This document shows, piece after piece, positions 24,563-30,962 of a DNA stretch of 39,382 nt; position 1 is the first letter of the stretch, and each line of letters opens with the position of its first letter. Position numbers and translations under genes: made by a program. A model generated the notes under the pieces. The model saw only the letters and a list, made by a program, of their open reading frames with translations. It was not told the origin of the DNA and made no database searches. The DNA comes from Phycisphaerales bacterium (GTDB lineage Bacteria > Planctomycetota > Phycisphaerae > Phycisphaerales > UBA1924), in the NCBI GenBank assembly GCA_022843045.1, contig JALHOJ010000019.1, positions 1 through 39,382 of the forward strand, written 5' to 3'.

Positions 24563-26725
24563 TCACCAGCAGGGACCCTCCGAAAAGACTCGCATGAACG
24601 CCTCGATGTCCTGGACATCGAAGATCGAGCCGTCGTTGTTGAAGTCCACGTCGTTGCAGGTCGCTTGGGCGGGCACGCACGGGCCCTCGGAGTAGACGCT
24701 CATGAACGCGTCGATGTCTGTGGGGTCAAAGATCATGCCATCGTCGTTGAAGTCCACCGAATCGCAGGTCGTGGAGATCCGCACCGTTCGCATCCGCATC
24801 TGGTAGTTCGCGTCGACCGGCGCGAACCGGATCGTGCTCAGCCCCGCAGGCACCTGCAGCGACAGCGGTCCGAACCAGCGGTACACCTCGTTCGCGGAGC
24901 CGCCCGTGTTGGTCACGTTGATCGTGCCCAGCAGGTTTGAATCGATGAACACCTGCACGGGCGTGGAACTCGCGAAGCCCGCCGCTTCCAGATACACCTC
25001 GTACGTCGCGGTCGTGCGTGAGTTGATCAGATACTCAAGCGAACTGCCCGGCCCCAGCAGCGGCGTCGGGGCGTTGTCCCAGCCCGCTTCGCGCCGGACG
25101 TGCCGGCGGGTTTCAAAGCTGCCCGGCAGCGAATACCCCGCCGAGAGCGTGGGCGCGGGGGCGTTGGCGATCTCATCCACCGCCAGCAGCTTGGGCGTGT
25201 TCATGTCGTCCATGCGTTCCACCAGCGAGTACGCGCCGTAGGGGCTCAGCCAGTTCTGCGCGCCCGACGTGAACCACTGGAATTGCCCGCCGCCGCTCGC
25301 GAACCAGTGGCGCAGGTACCGCTGGCACATGATTTTCATCCGCTGGTCGTAGTACGCGAGGCGCTTGTTGGGCAGGTTGTTGGGGCCGGCGGTGTCGGGT
25401 CCGCCTTCGTACGCGGTCATGGGTGCGAGGTTGTACCAGGCCGTGAGCGCGGCCAGCCGCTCGAGGCTGGGATCTTGCTCCCACCTGGAGACACTGATTT
25501 CGAGGGCGTCGAGGATTTCGTCGACGGAAAGGTCGGTGCGGGTGCTGTCGATGGATCCGAGCATGAAGTAAGGCGCGCCCGAGATCGCGTAGATGTAGTC
25601 GTTGGGCCGGCCCCAGATCGTCTCGACGTACCGCATCATCACGTCGTACATGTGCGGGCGCGAGAACTGGCCCGCGAGTATGGGTCGCACCCGCCCGTTC
25701 ATTGAGCCCGGGCCGAACTCCTGCGCGAAGATCTGGCCCACTTGCACTGTGCGACGGGCGTGGAACCGCCAGCGCCAGTTGTTCTCATCGCCGCTGTTGT
25801 CGAAGTTGAGGTCGCTTGGGCCGCTGGTGCACTCCGCGACGGCCTCGTCATGGATCCAGTCGGCCTGAGGAAACAGGAAGTTCCAGGTTTCATTGCTGTA
25901 CTCGATGTAGACGTTGAGCTGCGGGTCCAGCCGATCTCGCACGAGGCGGGCCATCTGGCGCACGAAGTCGTCGTCGGCCTTGTGCGGCACATTCAGCCAG
26001 ATGTCGCGCCCGAGCTGGTTGCACAGGTCCACGCACACTTCATACGGAATCCCCGAACCATCGCGCCAGTTGGATCCCTGCGCTGTGTTGCGCTCGTTCC
26101 AGCGCTGGATCGGACTCCCGTTCGTGCGCGTCCAGTCCATGAACCGGATCACGTTGAATCGACTGTTCTTCTCGATAAACAGAGGCGTGAAAGTCTCGCT
26201 TGCCTGCGATCCCGGACGCATCACCTTGAGGTTGCGAACGCCCCCTTGCGTTCCCGTGAAGCTCAGGTAGATCGCTTCCGGATTCGCCGGGACGATCAGG
26301 TCCGCCGTGACCACGCCCGTCGCGTCGTTGCGCTGGAGGTTCTGGATGGTGCCCGTGCTCACCAGCGCCCGCACCTGCGGCAGCGTGTTGCACTCGAAAG
26401 AGATCTTGTACAAGCCGCCCAGGTTCAGGCCCGACGGCTGGCAGCACATCACCACCAGCCCCGCGTCTTCGGTCGGCCAGTTGTTCGCGTCGAGCGAGAT
26501 TTCCGACTGCCCCAGCCACGGATCGCTGGGCGAGCCCCAGGGCCGCGATTGGCGCGAAATGTCCGCGAATTCGTGCGTGCGGTTCCAATCTGAGACGCCC
26601 GACAGCCCAGCCCCCACGGGTGGAACGCCGACGTACTGAGCATGTGCCGAGGCGTTCGCCAGGCAGAGGGCAAACATGGATGCAACCACCGAGAGGACGC
26701 GATGCGTCCGGAACGTGTCACGCAT
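24563..26725 (-). CDS. Secreted putative glycoside hydrolase (clan GH-A-like) with GC-type dockerin tail
   Basis: The 720-residue protein starts at the ATG at 26725, with GGAG upstream. A signal peptide ends near residue 29 (ASAHA, then Gln). Residues about 180-500 look like a TIM barrel. NVYIEYSNETWN has an Asn278-Glu279 pair, the usual acid/base of clan GH-A, and MTAYEGGPD has Glu440, a plausible nucleophile; DIWLNVPHKADDDFV fits an earlier strand. Residues about 555-650 resemble a carbohydrate-binding beta sandwich. Residues 654-720 are two dockerin repeats (DFNDDGMIFDPTDIDAFM and DFNNDGSIFDVQDIEAFM). The substrate cannot be read. Cell-surface or extracellular polysaccharide breakdown is inferred. 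Confidence 0.8.
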   Translation of the reverse strand: MRDTFRTHRVLSVVASMFALCLANASAHAQYVGVPPVGAGLSGVSDWNRTHEFADISRQSRPWGSPSDPWLGQSEISLDANNWPTEDAGLVVMCCQPSGLNLGGLYKISFECNTLPQVRALVSTGTIQNLQRNDATGVVTADLIVPANPEAIYLSFTGTQGGVRNLKVMRPGSQASETFTPLFIEKNSRFNVIRFMDWTRTNGSPIQRWNERNTAQGSNWRDGSGIPYEVCVDLCNQLGRDIWLNVPHKADDDFVRQMARLVRDRLDPQLNVYIEYSNETWNFLFPQADWIHDEAVAECTSGPSDLNFDNSGDENNWRWRFHARRTVQVGQIFAQEFGPGSMNGRVRPILAGQFSRPHMYDVMMRYVETIWGRPNDYIYAISGAPYFMLGSIDSTRTDLSVDEILDALEISVSRWEQDPSLERLAALTAWYNLAPMTAYEGGPDTAGPNNLPNKRLAYYDQRMKIMCQRYLRHWFASGGGQFQWFTSGAQNWLSPYGAYSLVERMDDMNTPKLLAVDEIANAPAPTLSAGYSLPGSFETRRHVRREAGWDNAPTPLLGPGSSLEYLINSRTTATYEVYLEAAGFASSTPVQVFIDSNLLGTINVTNTGGSANEVYRWFGPLSLQVPAGLSTIRFAPVDANYQMRMRTVRISTTCDSVDFNDDGMIFDPTDIDAFMSVYSEGPCVPAQATCNDVDFNNDGSIFDVQDIEAFMRVFSEGPCW

Positions 26726-27154
26726 GGGCGAGACTCCAGGAAAGAACCCAACCGAAATGGAAGCCTCGCGATCAGCCCACGCACCTGATGACGTCCAATC
26801 ACGGGACGCCCAAGGTTCATCGCTCGGCACGGTACCTTGGCCTGCGTCACGAGAGGGACTGCCCTCACCTCGTGCGACGCATGCCACTGGCGTGGCCCTG
26901 GCGAAGCCCGCAAGCCATCTGGCTCGACAGCAGCAGCCCAAGGCCGGAACCGAGCCCGCCCTTCCCCACGGCCGCAGAGGGCGACACACGTGAGAGGAGG
27001 CTCAAGGTCCGGGAAAGATACACGAGAGGGGTCGATCTTGCAAGCGAATCTTGCGCCAAATCCATGAAAGGAAGGGGAAATACACTATACCGCAACCGTC
27101 TGGCACCCCCTGAAATCGATTGCGGATTGCGGCAAATATGCAGTCAATTGCTGG
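26726..27154. other. Non-coding region with hairpins upstream of the dockerin-tailed hydrolase
   Basis: I see no gene in these 429 bases. The LptF/G gene ends on its right side and the hydrolase starts on its left, both on the minus strand. On the minus strand TATAGT (27089-27084) is the best -10-like hexamer, in an AT-richer patch, but no good -35 precedes it. If used, it would give a leader of about 350 bases. Two structures lie within: CCAAGGT/ACCTTGG arms (26810-26840), and a longer stem at 26844-26880 made of GCGTC, ACGAG and AGGG pairing with CCCT, CTCGT and GACGC. Confidence 0.5.
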
Positions 27155-28330
27155 CTAACTGCGGACGCTGCTGATGCTCGCAATTGCCAGTGGGATCATG
27201 AGAACCACCGGCACAAACACCCCCAGCGTCGCTGGCAGGCCAGGTACCGCTGCAGTGGTGCCGACCAGAGTCCCTGCGAACGCGCCCAAGGCCACGGGCG
27301 CTGCGTACAGGCTCTGCGTGAGCATGTTTGCGGGCTCTTTCCGTAGGAAGAAGGGCAGGCAGACCAGCACCGCGAGAAATGTCGACGCGAGCGTGGCGAC
27401 GCGTCCGAAGCGGATGCGGTTGTACGTGTCGATGCGACGCTGGATCGCGGGCGAGGATTCCATCAACTCGTATCGCGCGATGAGTTGCGAGAGTTGGCGG
27501 GTGCTGAGATTCGCGGCAAGGCCCTCAAAGCGACGCAGTTTCAGTGCCGTGGGATCGATGTCGGTCGCGAGGCGTGCGATGGGTTGGGGCGTGACGCGAG
27601 CGCCCGTGCCGGCGTTCTCCATGACGCCGCGCGGGGCGCGCAGGCCGTCCTTGAGCTCCCATGCGCCATCTTGCCACTTGGCCGAGTCTGCCCAGGTTCT
27701 GCTGGTGATCAGGCCGTCTTGGTCACGCTCCCAGGCGAAGAACCCCTGCACTTCGCCCGCGTTCGCGCCTTTGGCGGGATCGACGCGGATCTCGCGGAGG
27801 TAGAGCAGGCGGCCTTGGGCGTCGGTCGTGAAGTCTCGCAGAGCGGAGGCATCGCGCTGCTTGACGTCGCGGGTGAGGCGTGGCGCGAGGTCGGGAATGA
27901 TGAACTCCCGGTTGAGGGCGTGCAGCGTGATCAGCCCCAGCGTGCAGAGCAGCATCGGGCGGGCGACGCGCCAGAGGGATTGGCCGCTGGCGACGATCGC
28001 GACCAGTTCGCGTTGCTTGACGAGATACGCACACGTGAAGCCCATCGCGCCCACCAGCACGGGGCCGAGCAGAAAGCCGAAGAGCAGGAACAAACGCGGC
28101 CACCAGAGATCGATCACAGCCCAGACCGCAAGCCCGCCGATCTGCAGGCCCGATGCGTCGCGCACCGCCTGCTCGCCGCCCGACGCAGCGATCCAGAGGC
28201 GGGCCTGCTTGACGAACTCGTCGAAGTTAAGCGAAAAGTCGATCGCCACGATCATGGCCATGAGGAACGCCATGAGCAGGACCGCGTTGGTCAGGAACTG
28301 CTTCGCGATGTAGCGGTCGAGGATGGGCAA
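27155..28330 (-). CDS. LptF/LptG-family (YjgP/YjgQ) permease
   Basis: LptF and LptG form the membrane part of the ABC exporter that pulls lipopolysaccharide out of the inner membrane. This 391-residue protein has the family layout. An N-terminal helix PILDRYIAKQFLTNAVLLMAFL is followed by helices to about residue 150. A periplasmic beta-jellyroll region (about 160-290, with GRLLYLREIRVDP and WQDGAWELKDGL) follows, and then three C-terminal helices. Whether it is LptF or LptG cannot be decided. The start is a TTG (28330-28328) without a clear ribosome-binding site. It lies 39 bases after the PAP2 gene in the same direction, which suggests an envelope-lipid operon. Confidence 0.88.
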   Translation of the reverse strand: MPILDRYIAKQFLTNAVLLMAFLMAMIVAIDFSLNFDEFVKQARLWIAASGGEQAVRDASGLQIGGLAVWAVIDLWWPRLFLLFGFLLGPVLVGAMGFTCAYLVKQRELVAIVASGQSLWRVARPMLLCTLGLITLHALNREFIIPDLAPRLTRDVKQRDASALRDFTTDAQGRLLYLREIRVDPAKGANAGEVQGFFAWERDQDGLITSRTWADSAKWQDGAWELKDGLRAPRGVMENAGTGARVTPQPIARLATDIDPTALKLRRFEGLAANLSTRQLSQLIARYELMESSPAIQRRIDTYNRIRFGRVATLASTFLAVLVCLPFFLRKEPANMLTQSLYAAPVALGAFAGTLVGTTAAVPGLPATLGVFVPVVLMIPLAIASISSVRS

Positions 28331-28369
28331 GGGGGGATGGTACTTGCGATGCCGGCTGTGCGACGGCGG

Positions 28370-29059
28370 CTAACGAAGATGCCGCCAACTTGCCCAAGGG
28401 TGATGCGTCCCGCCCGGGTTCGCGCTGAATAGCCGCCACAGCACCACGCAGGTGCCCCAGGAAATCAGCACGCCCACGTACACGTCGGTCACGAAGTGGG
28501 CCCCGACCACGACCCGCGTCATGGCGCAGCCGTACGCCAGCAGAAACAGCGGCACGCGCCACGCCGGCACGAACCAGCCCAGCATGATCGCGCCCGCGAA
28601 CGCCACCGCCGTGTGGCTGCTCGCGAGGCCTCCGGGCAGATGCACGCCCGGCTCCATCCACGCAAAGCGGTACTCGCCTGTCTCCAGAGGCCTGGCGCGA
28701 CCGAGCAGGCCCTTCAGCAACTCCGCCAGCCCGCCCGCGAGCGAAGTGGCGAGGACCACCATCAGGCCGCGATGCCACGCGCCCGCCCGCAGCGTCGCAT
28801 TGGAGGTTGCTCGCGCTCGGCTTGCATCCAGCAGAATCAGGCATCCGCCGATGATCAGCCATGTGAGCATCGAGCCGAACTGTCGCAGGAGTTGCCACCA
28901 GTCCTTGCGCTCCAGCGACTTGTCGGGATCGAGCAGCAGCAGCTTCCACAGCGGGCGATCGAGCACAGTGAGGATCAGCAGGCCGATCGCGAGCAACAGA
29001 AACAGCAGCAGATGGCCGCGAAGCCTGCGAGCTCGCTGCGATGGCGTGAGATAGGTCAC
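28370..29059 (-). CDS. PAP2-superfamily membrane phosphatase
   Basis: The 229-residue protein has about five to six membrane helices and all three PAP2 motifs. They are KGLLGRARP (Lys116 to Arg123-Pro124, the exact Lys-x6-Arg-Pro spacing), LASSHT (Ser147, Ser148, His149, with Ala replacing the usual Pro) and TRVVVGAHFVTD (Arg182, His188, Asp192). Such enzymes remove phosphate from undecaprenyl diphosphate, phosphatidate or lipid A. The start is a GTG that overlaps the stop of the glycosyltransferase gene by four bases, so the two are translationally coupled. Given its neighbours, an undecaprenyl- or lipid A-type substrate is the likeliest guess. Confidence 0.9.
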   Translation of the reverse strand: MTYLTPSQRARRLRGHLLLFLLLAIGLLILTVLDRPLWKLLLLDPDKSLERKDWWQLLRQFGSMLTWLIIGGCLILLDASRARATSNATLRAGAWHRGLMVVLATSLAGGLAELLKGLLGRARPLETGEYRFAWMEPGVHLPGGLASSHTAVAFAGAIMLGWFVPAWRVPLFLLAYGCAMTRVVVGAHFVTDVYVGVLISWGTCVVLWRLFSANPGGTHHPWASWRHLR

Positions 29060-30903
29060 TGGCCGCCTCCGGCCGGGGGTGACGGTTCGGGCGGCTGATC
29101 ACTCGCGTTCTCATCCTGGCCATAGGGCGGGAACGGCACGCGGCTGCCGTCGCGCGGGAAGCCCTTGAAGCCCTCGCAGAGGAACGCCGGGCGGCTGGGC
29201 TCGCCTTGCTTGTTGCGTTTGTGATCGCCTTCGAGTGCGCCGTGCTTGCGGACGTTTGCGAAGACCTGCTGCCAATGCCACTTCGAGAGGCCGACCGCGA
29301 CGGCGGGCCGCCCCTCCAGACCGGTCGCCCGGCGCAAGTCCATCGAGGGCCAGAAATCCCAAGGCGTTTTCCGCCCGCCCGGCATCAGGCTGCTCGAGCA
29401 ATAGACCGGCACGCGCGAGCCGTCGTCGCGGGGCGGCAGGTAGTACCACAATTGGCTCGTGCGCCCGTAGTGATTGGCGATAATGAACGGCTCTTGGCCG
29501 GTTTCCGCGCGCAGTTGCTCTATCAGTTTCGCCGCGTCCTGGCCCATCAGCGTCGCGCCCGTGAAGCGACCGACGGGCACGAGCTTGCCCACGACCGGCA
29601 GGTGTCTCGCAAGGTCAACGCGGAGCATGCCCAACCCCACAAAGAGCCCCAGCACGACCGCCGCGCTCCAGAGGAACCGTGCCCAGCGCAGCCGCGCGCG
29701 ATCGGATTGCGACAGAGCCATCGCGGCCCGCATCGCGGCGAGCGGCACCAGCGTGACAGCGCCTGCGACGGGCCAGTTGCCCTCGGGTTCTGCGATGAAG
29801 CTCACGAAGAGGTAGAAGATCAGGACTGGGGCGGAGAGGGCGATCAAGAGCGATTGCCCCTGCCAGGTCCGCACGCTTGCGCTCGCGTCGAGCGATTGAT
29901 CATCCGCGTCATTGGGCAAGCCGCGGGTTTGGAAGCACGCCCACGCGTGGCGCAGGCCCAAGAAGAGCACCGGGCCGATCAGGGCGATCTGCGTGCCAAT
30001 GAACGTGAGCGTCCACATCGGGTCGTAGTGCCATCCCCCGCCCGCGCTCCCCTGCGTGACGGCGACGTCGCCGCCCTTCAGGCCCAGGTGCCCAAGCAAG
30101 TGCGCGATCGTGGGCCATCCCTCGCGGTGGTTCCAGTATCCGATCGGGGCGAGCGTCAGCGCGAGCATCGCGACGAAGAGCAGCCACGCAACCGGCCCGG
30201 TCCGAGCGAGTGCCCGACGCCAGAAGATCAGCCAGACCAGCACGCCTGGCACGAACAACAGCATGGTGTACTTGAACAGCGTGCCCACGCCGATCGCCAA
30301 GGCGAGCACCAGCAGCCATGTGAGTGACGCGTTTCCGCCACTGCGGGCAGCTTCATGGCCCCAGCATCGCCAACTCGCCCACGCCGCGAGCGCCCAGCAC
30401 GCAACCAGCGACCCGTCAATGGTCATGAGCAGCGCGAGGGCCAGAAACGTGGGCACGCAGTGAAACGCGACCGCCGTCAGGAACGCGACTCGGCGACTCC
30501 GCGAGATGTCCCACGCGAGTGCGCTCAGGGAGAACGCGCCGATTGCGCTGGCGATCACGCTGGGCAGGCGCACCGCCCACTCGCCGTCGCCAAAGATGGA
30601 TGTGCTCGCGAAGATCGCCCATGCGACCCCCGGGCCCTTGGTGTAGTAGCTCCAGTCGAGCATCTTGGACCAGACCCAGTACTGGGCCTCATCCTCGATG
30701 AGCGTGTAAGGACAGAGGAACGCGAGGTAAAGCACTCGCAGCAGCGCGATCGCGAGGATCAGCACCAGCGCGGGGCGCAGGGCGGGGAGGAGGGCGGGGA
30801 GCAGGTTGGTGCGGGGGGAGGGCAAGGGGATAATGGAGTGAAGAGACGGTGAGGTGTGACACGGTGAAGCGGATGATGGACGCAACGTGTTGGGTCCCAT
30901 CAT
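29056..30903 (-). CDS. ArnT-like (GT39/GT83-type) membrane glycosyltransferase
   Basis: The 615-residue protein has about 12 hydrophobic helices. The first periplasmic loop is the GT-C signature: TLIEDEAQYWVWSKMLDWSY, with the catalytic acidic pair Asp-Glu, then YTKGPGVAW. The C-terminal soluble part follows from about residue 460 (LIEQLRAETGQEPFIIANHYGRT). Such enzymes move a sugar from a polyprenyl-phosphate donor to lipid A, other glycans or proteins on the periplasmic side. The first 30 residues are Pro/Ser-rich and may be untranslated, so the true start could be later. It overlaps the PAP2 gene by four bases and lies 59 bases after alaS. Confidence 0.85.
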   Translation of the reverse strand: MMGPNTLRPSSASPCHTSPSLHSIIPLPSPRTNLLPALLPALRPALVLILAIALLRVLYLAFLCPYTLIEDEAQYWVWSKMLDWSYYTKGPGVAWAIFASTSIFGDGEWAVRLPSVIASAIGAFSLSALAWDISRSRRVAFLTAVAFHCVPTFLALALLMTIDGSLVACWALAAWASWRCWGHEAARSGGNASLTWLLVLALAIGVGTLFKYTMLLFVPGVLVWLIFWRRALARTGPVAWLLFVAMLALTLAPIGYWNHREGWPTIAHLLGHLGLKGGDVAVTQGSAGGGWHYDPMWTLTFIGTQIALIGPVLFLGLRHAWACFQTRGLPNDADDQSLDASASVRTWQGQSLLIALSAPVLIFYLFVSFIAEPEGNWPVAGAVTLVPLAAMRAAMALSQSDRARLRWARFLWSAAVVLGLFVGLGMLRVDLARHLPVVGKLVPVGRFTGATLMGQDAAKLIEQLRAETGQEPFIIANHYGRTSQLWYYLPPRDDGSRVPVYCSSSLMPGGRKTPWDFWPSMDLRRATGLEGRPAVAVGLSKWHWQQVFANVRKHGALEGDHKRNKQGEPSRPAFLCEGFKGFPRDGSRVPFPPYGQDENASDQPPEPSPPAGGGQ

Positions 30904-30962
30904 CTCTTCATCGCATCATCCCATGATCACACAACCACGAAGCAAAGTGCAGCACACGCAAA

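Noticed and set aside
26726..26989. An 88-residue N-terminal extension of the hydrolase
   Set aside because: It precedes a normal signal peptide and lies over hairpin-rich non-coding sequence.
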